Shown piece after piece: positions 27,596-36,020 of a stretch of DNA of 64,000 bases. The stretch spans positions 1,325,221-1,389,220 of the forward strand of contig NZ_FTNM01000001.1 in NCBI RefSeq assembly GCF_900156415.1, given 5' to 3'. Source of the DNA: Pontibacter lucknowensis (GTDB taxonomy: Bacteria > Bacteroidota > Bacteroidia > Cytophagales > Hymenobacteraceae). Numbering within the stretch: the first letter of the stretch is position 1; each line of letters begins with the position of its first letter. A program made the translations under genes and the position numbers. The notes beneath the pieces are model-generated. The model was not told the DNA's origin, did no database searches, and worked only from the letters and a program-made list of their open reading frames with translations.

Positions 27596-28771
27596 ATGAA
27601 GAAATTTTTTTGGTGGTGCGCCGGTGCCGATGATACGATTCTTGAAAAATGCTCTAAGTCGGAGCACATAAAATATGCTGGTGTCGGCGCCACTGTTTTA
27701 TTTACGGGTGTGCTGGCCAGCATATCGGGTGGTTATGCCCTCTACACGGTGTTCGATGCGGTGCCCATGGCGGTGGCCTTTGGCTTGCTGTGGGGTGCCG
27801 TTATCTTCAACCTCGACCGTTTTATCGTTTCCACTATCCGCAAAGAAGGCAAGTTCTGGCGAGAGCTGCTGATGGTGACGCCGCGTATCCTGCTGGCCCT
27901 GGTACTAGCCGTGGTTATTTCCAAACCACTGGAGCTGAAGATTTTCGACAAAGAGATACAGGCTGTCCTGAAAGAAAAGCAGGCAGAGTTGGCGATTCAG
28001 CACAAAGCCCTGGTGAACAAGCAGTTTGCTGAGGTGGACTCGGTGAAGTCGGAGATTGCAGGTATACGGGCCGAGGTGGAATCCAAAGTGCAGGAGCGGA
28101 ACAAGCTCTACGAGATGGTAGCGGCAGAGGCCGATGGTACTGGTGGTACCGGCAAAATAGGCAGGGGCCCCATCTATGAAGAGAAAAAGCAACAGTATGA
28201 TAAAGTAGACGAAGAGCTGAAGCTTTTGCAGGCTAGCGCCGCCGACCGGATTCTGGTGAAGGAACAGCGTATTGCCGACCTGATGAAGCAGTATGACAGC
28301 ACCGTGGCAGAAGGGCAGGAAAGCTTCTCGAATTACGACGGCCTGATGGCCCGAATTGATGCCCTGAACCAATTGCCATGGTTGCCGGTGTTCTTTATCA
28401 CTTTGCTGTTTATCTGTCTGGAAACGGCACCGATCTTCACCAAACTGATTACCAGTAAAGGTCCTTATGATGACATTTTGAAAGGTCTGGAACACGAGCG
28501 CACGACGCAGGAAATGCATCGGGTAAAGGAGCGCCAAAAGCAGTACGACACCCGCCAGGCTGTAGCCGAAGCAAAGTTTGCAGCCCGTCAGGAGTTTGAG
28601 ATCGAAGCCAAGCGTGAAGAAGAGCGCATAAAGTCGGATGCACATCTGGATGTAGTCCGCGAATCAGCAGCCGTGTGGCGCGAACGCAAACTGGCCGATA
28701 TCAGCCGCAGCCCAAACACCGCCGCCGACATCCTGAATGATGGCGAGGAAAGCAGCTATTATAAGTGGTAA
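27596..28771 (+). CDS. DUF4407 membrane protein with coiled coil
   Basis: A 391-residue protein started at ATG 27596, because MKKFFWWCAGADDTILEKCSKSEHIKYAGVGA is the conserved family opening. Two membrane helices (about 31-73) lead into a soluble segment, then a Glu/Lys/Gln-rich coiled coil (about 115-240), then another membrane helix near ALNQLPWLPVFFITLLFICLETAPIF and a charged tail. DUF4407 is common in Bacteroidota and its role is unknown. A 212-base gap with short repeats of TCACATTTT precedes it. Confidence 0.85.
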   Translation: MKKFFWWCAGADDTILEKCSKSEHIKYAGVGATVLFTGVLASISGGYALYTVFDAVPMAVAFGLLWGAVIFNLDRFIVSTIRKEGKFWRELLMVTPRILLALVLAVVISKPLELKIFDKEIQAVLKEKQAELAIQHKALVNKQFAEVDSVKSEIAGIRAEVESKVQERNKLYEMVAAEADGTGGTGKIGRGPIYEEKKQQYDKVDEELKLLQASAADRILVKEQRIADLMKQYDSTVAEGQESFSNYDGLMARIDALNQLPWLPVFFITLLFICLETAPIFTKLITSKGPYDDILKGLEHERTTQEMHRVKERQKQYDTRQAVAEAKFAARQEFEIEAKREEERIKSDAHLDVVRESAAVWRERKLADISRSPNTAADILNDGEESSYYKW

Positions 28772-28844
28772 GCTTTTTTGTGCTCAGCAAGCGACGTACT
28801 TTTTCCAGAAGTTAGTATCTTGTTGCGTACTAACACACAGGCGC

Positions 28845-30101
28845 ATGACCGTTTCAAGAATGGCCCAAAACCTCATCGGCTCCGAGATTATCAAGCTGGC
28901 CGGTGAAGTGAACGCAATGATTGCGAAAGGCGAGCAAATCTGCAACCTTACCATCGGTGACTTCGACCCAAAGATTTTTCCTATACCTGGCGAACTGCGG
29001 GCCGGCATTGCCGAGGCCTACGCCGAAGGACATACGAATTACCCGCCGGCCAATGGGATGGCCGTGCTGCGCAAAGCCGTAGCCGACTTCACCCGCGACC
29101 GATTAGGTTTGACTTACTCCGAAAACGATATTCTGGTAGCCGGCGGCTCGCGACCGCTGATTTACGCGACTTACCTGGCCCTTGTAGACCCAGGCGACAA
29201 AGTAGTCTTCCCGACGCCGTCGTGGAACAACAACCACTATTGCCATCTTTCCAGTGCCACGCCAGTGATGGTGGAAACGAGTCCGGACAACAATTTCATG
29301 CCAACTGCGGCCGATGTAGCTTCTCAACTGAAAGGTGCTACCATGCTGGCCCTCTGCTCGCCGCTCAACCCGACGGGTACTATGTTTTCCAAAAAAGACC
29401 TGGAAGACATCTGTGACCTGGTGATCGCCGAAAACAAGAGCCGTGGAGCAGGCGAGAAGCCGCTATACATTCTTTACGACCAGATCTACTGGATGCTGAC
29501 CTTCGGGGAGCACCAGCATTATGATCCGGTTAACCTGCGCCCCGAACTACGCGACTATACCATTTACATCGACGGCACGTCTAAATGCTTCGCCGCTACC
29601 GGTGTGCGTGTCGGTTATGCATTCGGTCCTACGGTGGTGATTAATAAGATGAAGGCAATTCTTGGACACGTAGGTGCCTGGGCGCCAAAAGCTGAGCAAA
29701 TGGCCACAGCCCGATTCCTGCACCAGACGGATGCGGTAGATGTGTTCATGGACGAGTTCAAGCACAATGTGCGCGAGAGTCTGGATCTGCTCTACCACGC
29801 GTTCAAAGACCTGAAAAAAGAAGGGTATAACGTAGATGCCATTGAACCGATGGGAGCCATTTACCTGTCCGCCAAACTGGACTTAGCTGGCAAAACCACG
29901 CCATCAGGCCAGGTGCTGCAAACCAGCAAAGACATCAGCTTCTACATACTTGAAGAAGCTAAATTAGCCGTAGTGCCGTTCTCCGCCTTCGGCTCTGCGC
30001 CAGAACTGGGCTGGTTCCGCTTGTCGGTAGGCGGTGCCTCGCTGGAGAGCATCAAAGACTCGCTGGGCAGGTTGAGAGAGGCATTGAGGAAGTTGAAATA
30101 A
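28845..30101 (+). CDS. Class I/II pyridoxal-phosphate aminotransferase
   Basis: A 418-residue fold-type I aminotransferase started at ATG 28845 (another ATG lies five codons in); the longer frame to 28737 overlaps the DUF4407 gene. Seen are the early NLTIGDFDPKIFP, the GGSRPLIYATYLAL region, SPLNPTGT, the DQIYWML aspartate that holds the pyridine nitrogen and the Schiff-base lysine in YIDGTSKCFAATGVRVGY. The substrate is not readable; aspartate, aromatic or other are all possible. Confidence 0.9.
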   Translation: MTVSRMAQNLIGSEIIKLAGEVNAMIAKGEQICNLTIGDFDPKIFPIPGELRAGIAEAYAEGHTNYPPANGMAVLRKAVADFTRDRLGLTYSENDILVAGGSRPLIYATYLALVDPGDKVVFPTPSWNNNHYCHLSSATPVMVETSPDNNFMPTAADVASQLKGATMLALCSPLNPTGTMFSKKDLEDICDLVIAENKSRGAGEKPLYILYDQIYWMLTFGEHQHYDPVNLRPELRDYTIYIDGTSKCFAATGVRVGYAFGPTVVINKMKAILGHVGAWAPKAEQMATARFLHQTDAVDVFMDEFKHNVRESLDLLYHAFKDLKKEGYNVDAIEPMGAIYLSAKLDLAGKTTPSGQVLQTSKDISFYILEEAKLAVVPFSAFGSAPELGWFRLSVGGASLESIKDSLGRLREALRKLK

Positions 30102-30151
30102 GATGATTGATGCCGCAGGGCACTCCATTATTTATACCTTTATAACAGCAG

Positions 30152-30179
30152 AGCCGCCTTAAATTAGTTTGAGGCGGCT
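30152..30179. terminator. Bidirectional terminator between aminotransferase and Lrp/AsnC genes
   Basis: AGCCGCCT (30152-30159) and AGGCGGCT (30172-30179) form a GC-rich stem around 12 bases, with T-rich sequence on the plus side and A-rich on the other; it can serve both convergent genes. Confidence 0.75.
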
Positions 30180-30195
30180 TTGCTGTTTCTATACC

Positions 30196-30660
30196 TTACT
30201 CAACTCCCACCGATATCTGTCGGCTTATACTTTCCTCCAGCGAGATGAACGTTTCGGTGCGGTGCACGCCTGCTATACCTTGCATTTTCTCATTGAGCAC
30301 TTCGCGCAGGTGCTTCGTGTCGCGGCAGATGATCTTGACAAACATACTGTAGGAGCCCGTAGTGTAATGCAGTTCTACGATCTCAGGGATGACGCGCATC
30401 TTCTCTACCACCTCTTTATAAGCCGAACCCTTTTCCAAAAATACCCCGATAAAGGCACAGATGTCATAACCGATGGCAGCCGGATTGATCAGTAACTGTG
30501 CTCCCTGCACGATGCCCATCTCAGTCATTTTTTTCAGGCGCACGTGTATGGTACCACCCGAAACACCGAGTTCTTTGGCAATATCAGTGTATGCACGGTT
30601 GACATTCTGCATCAACAGGTGCAGAATCTGACGATCAAGTTTATCAATTTTTAAATCCAT
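30196..30660 (-). CDS. Lrp/AsnC family transcriptional regulator
   Basis: A 154-residue feast/famine regulator: an N-terminal helix-turn-helix (LDRQILHLLMQNVNRAYTDIAKELGVSGGTIHVRLKKM) and a C-terminal ligand-binding RAM domain (CAFIGVFLEKGSAYKEV...HYTTGSYSMFVKIICRD). It faces an asparagine synthetase gene across a 154-base AT-rich gap, which suggests it senses asparagine or another amino acid and controls the neighbour, as AsnC controls asnA in E. coli. That link is inferred. Confidence 0.92.
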   Translation of the reverse strand: MDLKIDKLDRQILHLLMQNVNRAYTDIAKELGVSGGTIHVRLKKMTEMGIVQGAQLLINPAAIGYDICAFIGVFLEKGSAYKEVVEKMRVIPEIVELHYTTGSYSMFVKIICRDTKHLREVLNEKMQGIAGVHRTETFISLEESISRQISVGVE

Positions 30661-30693
30661 TCCCGATATCTATCCTGTGTTTTAATGATTTGT

Positions 30694-30701
30694 CAAAAAT
30701 A
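30694..30701 (-). promoter_or_regulatory. Candidate -7 element of the Lrp/AsnC gene
   Basis: TATTTTTG on the minus strand matches TAnnTTTG; no good TTG is found 19 bases upstream. Confidence 0.35.
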
Positions 30702-30753
30702 TAAACTATATATTATTTAATTTTTAACAAATATATTTAAATGTTAAATAATT

Positions 30754-30783
30754 TTCAATAAAAATTACCTATAGTTATGTTTG
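30754..30783 (+). promoter_or_regulatory. Candidate promoter of the asparagine synthetase gene
   Basis: TATGTTTG (30776-30783) matches TAnnTTTG, with TTC instead of TTG 19 bases upstream (30754-30756). The start would lie about 30 bases before the coding region. The surrounding AT-rich tract is the likely operator area of the facing AsnC-like regulator. Confidence 0.5.
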
Positions 30784-30814
30784 TAATACATCAATTCATT
30801 AATAATCAGATAAA

Positions 30815-31768
30815 ATGGAATTGCAAACACTCACAGAACCGACGGCACTGGAAGCTACGATGAAGCACCTGAGCCGTACATCCCTGCCTAAAGTACTACA
30901 GGTACAACAGGGAATCATCCGTGCCACGCACGACTTTATGTTCAAAAAAGGTCTGACGCAGCTGATGCCGCTCATGCTCTCGCCCATTACGGACCCACTC
31001 AACCATGGCGTGGTAGATGCCTCTATTGGTTATGCTGACCAACGCTGGAGCCTCACGAAGTCGATGATCTTTCACAAGCAGCTGGCTTTGGTAAACCAAG
31101 AACTGGATAGTCTCTACATCGTGTCGCCAAACGTGCGCCTCGAGTTCTCAGACCGTGCCGACACAGGGCGCCACCTTTTCGAGTTCACTCAGGTTGATTT
31201 TGAATTCCGAGGCAAGGACCGCTTTTTCGTGATGGAGTTCATGGAGGAACTGGTGAACTACATCTTTGCCCGTCTGAACAAAGAGATTCCCGAACTCCTG
31301 ATCGAGTTGCGCGGTGAGCTATTGCCGCAGTACGAGAAGTGGCCGGTATACCGCACCGAAAAGCTGGAAGCTGCCCTTGGCCCGGACTATGAAAAGATCA
31401 AGTCGGAAGAAGCGACGGAACCGTTCTGGCTGATCAACCACAAGCGTGAGTTTTACGACAAAGAAGACCCAAGCCGCCGCGGTACCTACCTGAACTATGA
31501 TGTGATCTGGCCGGAAGGCTTTGGAGAAGGCTTGTCAGGTGCAGAACGTGAGCACGAATATCATCAGATTCTGAAGCGCATGGATGAAGTGGGAACCAGT
31601 CAAGAGACGTTCAAGCACTACCTGGAAGTTGCCAAAGCTGGGTTATTACCTAAAACCGCCGGTGCTGGTTTCGGTGTGGAGCGTATGACGCGGTTTATTT
31701 GTCGCTTGAAGGATGTGGATGCAGTAACGGTGTTTTCGCGTAAGCCCTGCACTCCTGCAATTTTTTAA
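30815..31768 (+). CDS. Asparagine synthetase A of the class II aminoacyl-tRNA synthetase-like type
   Basis: Makes asparagine from aspartate and ammonia with ATP. The 317-residue protein keeps the class II catalytic core: motif 2-like RRGTYLNYDVIWPEGFGEGLSGAEREHEYHQIL and motif 3-like GAGFGVERMTRFICRLKDV. It looks more like the archaeal AsnRS-derived synthetases that lack the anticodon-binding domain than like E. coli AsnA, which has a quite different C-terminal end. A true asparaginyl-tRNA synthetase would need an N-terminal OB domain, absent here. Facing AsnC-like gene supports the call. Confidence 0.82.
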   Translation: MELQTLTEPTALEATMKHLSRTSLPKVLQVQQGIIRATHDFMFKKGLTQLMPLMLSPITDPLNHGVVDASIGYADQRWSLTKSMIFHKQLALVNQELDSLYIVSPNVRLEFSDRADTGRHLFEFTQVDFEFRGKDRFFVMEFMEELVNYIFARLNKEIPELLIELRGELLPQYEKWPVYRTEKLEAALGPDYEKIKSEEATEPFWLINHKREFYDKEDPSRRGTYLNYDVIWPEGFGEGLSGAEREHEYHQILKRMDEVGTSQETFKHYLEVAKAGLLPKTAGAGFGVERMTRFICRLKDVDAVTVFSRKPCTPAIF

Positions 31769-31823
31769 AGGTATAAGATATGGATGATGGTAATAATTGC
31801 CTGAGGGATCAGGCACTGAATGG

Positions 31824-31866
31824 AACGTAAAAGGCCTGCAATTATAGTTTGCAGGCCTTTTACGTT
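31824..31866 (+). terminator. Perfect 18-bp terminator hairpin after the asparagine synthetase gene
   Basis: An 18-base arm at 31824-31841 pairs perfectly with 31849-31866 around a seven-base loop; the arm core is AAAAGGCCTGCAA and the distal arm contains TTTT. It probably ends transcription. Confidence 0.8.
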
Positions 31867-32121
31867 TATTAAGGTATGGCGTTCATGCTATTATGGCGCG
31901 AGCGTCATTCAAGTGCACATGGCAGGTGTGATCTGTTTCATTGCTTAAGTTCAAATTACTCTTTCAATGTGTGCCAGTGGTGTGTAACAGTCACCATAGA
32001 GCTTACATGCGCGAATTTGTAGGAGCAGAAAAGTCCCCCTTTGAAGGGGGCAGGGGGATGACAATCATGCACGGAAATCCTGTAAATCTTTTAATCCTGA
32101 AAATCCTGATTCAGACAACTA
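31867..32121. repeat. Intergenic region with REP-like repeats
   Basis: No gene. It holds a palindromic hairpin CCCCCTTTGAAGGGGG at 32035-32050 followed by CAGGGGG, and three closely spaced copies of AATCCTG (32076, 32093, 32102). Similar G/C-rich hairpins recur between genes in Bacteroidota; I cannot show here that this one recurs in the genome. Confidence 0.5.
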
Positions 32122-33498
32122 TTACTTCCCCTCCCGCTCTTTCCAAAGTTGGTTGAACGACTTCGGTGCTACTTGCAGCGGTTCTCTGCGCTTGCTCCAT
32201 GTGTCTTTCAGTACTTGCTTCAGCACGAAGTTTTTCACTCCGGCCGGCGCCATGTTCAGCAGTTTGCGGCTTTTCATGGCCTTCAGCCACAGCTTGAAGG
32301 TGGTGCGTTCGCTCTTTTCGGTGTAGCCCTGCTCCACACTCTGGCGGCGGTTAAGCAGCAGCAGGTTGTGGATGTTGATCTTGACAGGACATACCGAGGT
32401 GCAGGCGCCGCAAAGGGAGCTGGCAAAGCTCAGGTGCTTGTTTTCGGCCATGCCGTTGTAGTGCGGCGTAATTACCGAACCGATCGGGCCGCTGTAGGTG
32501 CTCTCGTAGGTATGGCCGCCGATGTTCTTGTATACCGGGCACACATTCAGGCAGGCGCCGCAGCGGATGCAGTTGAGTGCTTCACGCTTCTCTGGTAGGG
32601 CCAGTAGCTCCGTACGGCCATTGTCGAGCAGCACCACGTACATCTCTTCCGGACCGTCCTTTTCGTTTGGCTGGCGCGGGCCCGTGAATATCGTATTGTA
32701 AATAGTCACTTGCTGTCCGGTTCCGCTCGTGCTTAGCAAAGGCCAGAACAGATCCAGGTCCATCACTGATGGCAGGATCTTCTCTATACCTACGATGGCA
32801 ATATGTGTCTTCGGGAAAGCGGTGGACAAGCGGCCGTTGCCTTCGTTCTCGGTTACGGCCACACCTCCAATATCAGCCAGCAGGAAGTTGCCGCCGGTTA
32901 TACCTACCTCGGCTTCTGTATACTTGGCACGAAGCAAGCGGCGGGCAGTGGCTACCAGTTCTTCGGCGCTATCGGTTGGGGCGATCTTGAGCTTCTTTAC
33001 AAACAGGTCGGCAATGTCCTTTTTAGACATGTGCATGGCGGGCGTCACGATGTGGTATGGCCGTTGCTCGGCCAGCTGCACAATGTACTCGCCCAGGTCC
33101 GTTTCCACGGTCTCCACGCCGTTCTTCTCCAAAAAGTTGTTCAGGTGAATCTCCTCCGTCGTCATCGACTTCGACTTCACCACCGAACGGGCACGCTTGC
33201 GCTTCATAATCTGGCCGATCTCTTTCAATGCCTCCTCTGCATTACGAGCCCAGATCACTTTGCCACCACGGGCCGTGAAATTCGACTCAAACTCCATCAG
33301 GTACTTGTCCAGGTTGTTGATGGCGTTTGTTTTTATAAAAGAAGCCCGTTCGCGGGCGAGCTCGTGATCGCTGTATTGGGTAAGGCCACGCTGCACAGCG
33401 GCGTTATACTTGCCGATGTTGAACTTGATTGTCGAGCGGTGCCCCAGGTCAAATGATTTCGTCTCCGCGTCCAGCAGAAACTGTTTTAGTCTACTCAT
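32122..33498 (-). CDS. lutB: LutB-like iron-sulfur protein (lactate utilisation)
   Basis: A 458-residue protein with an N-terminal LUD domain and C-terminal ferredoxin clusters CIRCGACLNVCPVY and CGACTSVCPVKI. LutB is the Fe-S part of the LutABC L-lactate oxidase that feeds electrons from lactate into the chain. LutA and LutC are not adjacent; they may lie elsewhere or the gene may act alone. Length is normal for LutB. It stands by itself with a 150-base upstream gap. Confidence 0.9.
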   Translation of the reverse strand: MSRLKQFLLDAETKSFDLGHRSTIKFNIGKYNAAVQRGLTQYSDHELARERASFIKTNAINNLDKYLMEFESNFTARGGKVIWARNAEEALKEIGQIMKRKRARSVVKSKSMTTEEIHLNNFLEKNGVETVETDLGEYIVQLAEQRPYHIVTPAMHMSKKDIADLFVKKLKIAPTDSAEELVATARRLLRAKYTEAEVGITGGNFLLADIGGVAVTENEGNGRLSTAFPKTHIAIVGIEKILPSVMDLDLFWPLLSTSGTGQQVTIYNTIFTGPRQPNEKDGPEEMYVVLLDNGRTELLALPEKREALNCIRCGACLNVCPVYKNIGGHTYESTYSGPIGSVITPHYNGMAENKHLSFASSLCGACTSVCPVKINIHNLLLLNRRQSVEQGYTEKSERTTFKLWLKAMKSRKLLNMAPAGVKNFVLKQVLKDTWSKRREPLQVAPKSFNQLWKEREGK

Positions 33499-33558
33499 AT
33501 AAATAAACCCTGCGGTTTTCCCGAAAACGGCTAGAGATCAGGAAGTGCTATTAAAAGA

Positions 33559-33585
33559 AAAACACCCTTAAAGTTAGGGTGTTTT
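33559..33585 (-). terminator. Terminator of the M28 peptidase gene
   Basis: AAAACACCCT (33559-33568) and AGGGTGTTTT (33576-33585) form a 10-bp stem with a seven-base loop. Read leftward, the stem is followed by a T-rich run. Confidence 0.85.
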
Positions 33586-33648
33586 CCTCAAAGCTAATAA
33601 AAGCGGAATGTTTTTATGTTAAACGGCCGCTTGTGCGGGTTTAGTGTA

Positions 33649-35298
33649 TTACTTTTTGTTGCTGTCCACTACAATGCGGTTGTCGCGGTTAGCCAGCTCC
33701 CATGTCACGTGGAACGCCAAACGGGCCGCTTTCTCGGCTTTCTCGAAGAGGATCTTGTCTACCGTGTCAGTTGCCTTGTGGTAGTCGGCGTGAACACCGT
33801 TGAAGTAGAACACAATCGGAATACCGTGCTTAGCGAAGTTATAGTGGTCAGAACGATAGTAGAAACGGTTCGGATCGTTCTCGTCGTTGAACTTATAGTC
33901 CAGACGTAGACCTACGTGCTTCTGGTTTACCTCTTCGTTGATCTGGTGCAGCTCCGAAGAAAGCTTGTCGGCGCCGATCACATAGATGTAGTTCTGGTCG
34001 TTGGTCTTCTCAGCGTCGAAGTCCATACGGCCGATCATGTCGATGTTGATGTTCGCTACTGTGTTCTCCAGCGGGAAGATCGGGTTATTGGCGTAGTATT
34101 CAGAACCCAGCAGGCCTTTTTCTTCAGCCGTTACCAGCATAAACAGAATGCTGCGGCGTGGACCCATGCCATCTTTCTTGGCCTGCGCAAAAGCCTCAGC
34201 CAGTTCAACGACAGCTACTGTGCCAGAGCCGTCGTCGTTGGCTCCGTTGAAGATCTCACCATCCTCTATACCTACGTGGTCGTAGTGAGCGGTTACTACG
34301 ATTACTTCGTCCTTCTTGTCAGTTCCTTCGATGTAGCCCAGTACGTTGTCAGATGGAAGTGCTTCGCTCTTACGCTCTGTCTTCACCTTTACATCTTTCA
34401 CGGCTGTGAAAGTACCTGGTGTCGGCTTGCCTGCTTTCGCTACGGCGTTGGCGTAGGCCAGCATTTTCTCTGGCGTTGTGCCCAGCAAAGAGGCGCCTAC
34501 CTGTGGCGATACCATCATGGCTGCTGTAGCTCCGCCCTGTGCGCCATTGCCCTTCAGGCCAATAGACGGACGCGTCAGGTAATTGCGGTAGCGCTGCGTC
34601 ATGGTGGTAAATTCATCAGCATTGGTGCCTGTAACTACTAGTACACTCTTGGCACCACGCTTGGTGGCGGCATTGCGCTTGGTACGGAAGTCATTGCCCC
34701 AATCGGAAGCCTTGTCAGTACCACTCAAGAGGAACTTGCCGTCGGCACCTTTTGGCTCACCGCCCAGCACCACAACCATTTTGCCGGTCACATCGATGTT
34801 GGCGTAGTCAGAGTAGTTGTCAGCATCAATACCGTAGCCGGCAAATACTACTTCAGCAGTTTGTTCGGTCTGGTATGGTGAGGCACCCAACACGAAGAAG
34901 TCCTGGCCCATCATGAACTTTTGCTTGCCGACCATGATGTAGCCGTCGCCCCACTGGCTGCGCTCCAGCGCTACAGGCTGGTAGTAAGGGTTGGCATTGT
35001 TCTTTACTGGTCCAACCAGACCATCTTCCTTAAACTCGCGGGAGATGTACTCGGCAGCCATCTGCAGGCCTTTAGAACCCGTGTCGCGCCCTTCGTACTC
35101 ATCCGATGCGAGTATGTGCAGGTGCTTGGACAGGTCAGCAGCCGTGATGGTGGAGGCATACTTTGGTGCGGCTTCGCGCAGTCGCTCAGCTTCCGTTACG
35201 GGAGCCTCAGCAGTGGTGCTGGTGGTAGTAGGCGTGGTGGCGCAACCTGTGGTCAGGAAGGCTGCCAGCGCATACACATAAAACTTGTTATACTTCAT
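33649..35298 (-). CDS. M28 family zinc peptidase, lipoprotein
   Basis: A 549-residue secreted aminopeptidase/carboxypeptidase type. The N-terminus MKYNKFYVYALAAFLTTGC is a lipoprotein signal. The co-catalytic zinc site is visible in TAHYDHVG, NGANDDGSGT, VTAEEKGLLGSEYY, NINIDMIGRMD and HADYHKATDT. A protease-associated region lies before the catalytic domain. It follows ispF on the same strand after 33 bases and ends in its own terminator. Confidence 0.93.
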   Translation of the reverse strand: MKYNKFYVYALAAFLTTGCATTPTTTSTTAEAPVTEAERLREAAPKYASTITAADLSKHLHILASDEYEGRDTGSKGLQMAAEYISREFKEDGLVGPVKNNANPYYQPVALERSQWGDGYIMVGKQKFMMGQDFFVLGASPYQTEQTAEVVFAGYGIDADNYSDYANIDVTGKMVVVLGGEPKGADGKFLLSGTDKASDWGNDFRTKRNAATKRGAKSVLVVTGTNADEFTTMTQRYRNYLTRPSIGLKGNGAQGGATAAMMVSPQVGASLLGTTPEKMLAYANAVAKAGKPTPGTFTAVKDVKVKTERKSEALPSDNVLGYIEGTDKKDEVIVVTAHYDHVGIEDGEIFNGANDDGSGTVAVVELAEAFAQAKKDGMGPRRSILFMLVTAEEKGLLGSEYYANNPIFPLENTVANINIDMIGRMDFDAEKTNDQNYIYVIGADKLSSELHQINEEVNQKHVGLRLDYKFNDENDPNRFYYRSDHYNFAKHGIPIVFYFNGVHADYHKATDTVDKILFEKAEKAARLAFHVTWELANRDNRIVVDSNKK

Positions 35299-35331
35299 GT
35301 CTGTGTAAGGTGAAGGTAAGGTTATGGATTG

Positions 35332-35817
35332 TTATTGTTTATAGATCAGGACGGTTGCAAAAGCAGCTACACCTTCTTTTTTGCCCACAAAGCCCAGATG
35401 CTCCGTGGTGGTGGCTTTGATAGAAAGATCATGCTCAGGTATGCCCATTACTTTGGATAGGCAGGCTTTCATCTCCGGTATGTGCGGGTTCACTTTCGGC
35501 TCCTGCAGGCAGATGGTCGAGTCGATGTTGCCGATCTCGTAGCCTTCGCGGGAAAGCAGGTGCACAACCTCTTTGAGTAGGATCTTGCTGTCGATGCCTT
35601 TATACTGCGGGTCTCTGTCAGAAAAGTGGAAGCCGATGTCACGCATGTTGGCAGCACCCAACAGGGCATCGCAGATCACATGGATCAATACATCGGCATC
35701 AGAGTGACCCAGTGCGCCGTGTGTATGCGGAATCTTAATACCGCCCAGCCAGAAGTCCAGCCCTTCCTGCAGTTGGTGCACGTCGTAGCCGAAACCGGTT
35801 CTTATTTTAAATTTCAT
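35332..35817 (-). CDS. ispF: 2-C-methyl-D-erythritol 2,4-cyclodiphosphate synthase
   Basis: Makes the cyclic diphosphate of the MEP isoprenoid pathway. The 161-residue protein starts RTGFGYDVHQLQEG and has GHSDADVLIHVICDALLGAANMRDIGFHFSDRDPQYKG, with the zinc Asp and His ligands, and ends KATTTEHLGFVGKKEGVAAFATVLI. Length typical. A small hairpin (CTGCC/GGCAG, near 35840) flanked by two motif copies lies upstream. Confidence 0.97.
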   Translation of the reverse strand: MKFKIRTGFGYDVHQLQEGLDFWLGGIKIPHTHGALGHSDADVLIHVICDALLGAANMRDIGFHFSDRDPQYKGIDSKILLKEVVHLLSREGYEIGNIDSTICLQEPKVNPHIPEMKACLSKVMGIPEHDLSIKATTTEHLGFVGKKEGVAAFATVLIYKQ

Positions 35818-35955
35818 AGTAAGCTTTGTAGGTATAGCACTGCCTTATACGGCAGGTATAAAAAGTAAATATAGTGCTTTTACCCTTTTGTCATGATGCA
35901 GCAGGTGCATTTTTAAAGGGTATAGACTCAAATTGAACGGAAAGGTTTAAAAAGC

Positions 35956-35989
35956 AAAAGCCAGCCACCGGTTAGGGCAGCTGGCTTTT
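35956..35989 (-). terminator. Terminator of the OYE/AKR cluster
   Basis: AAAAGCCAGC (35956-35965) and GCTGGCTTTT (35980-35989) form a 10-bp stem. Read leftward a T-rich stretch follows. It closes the gene pair. Confidence 0.85.
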
Positions 35990-36020
35990 GACAGACTATA
36001 TATGAAAAAGCGCCTTTGGC

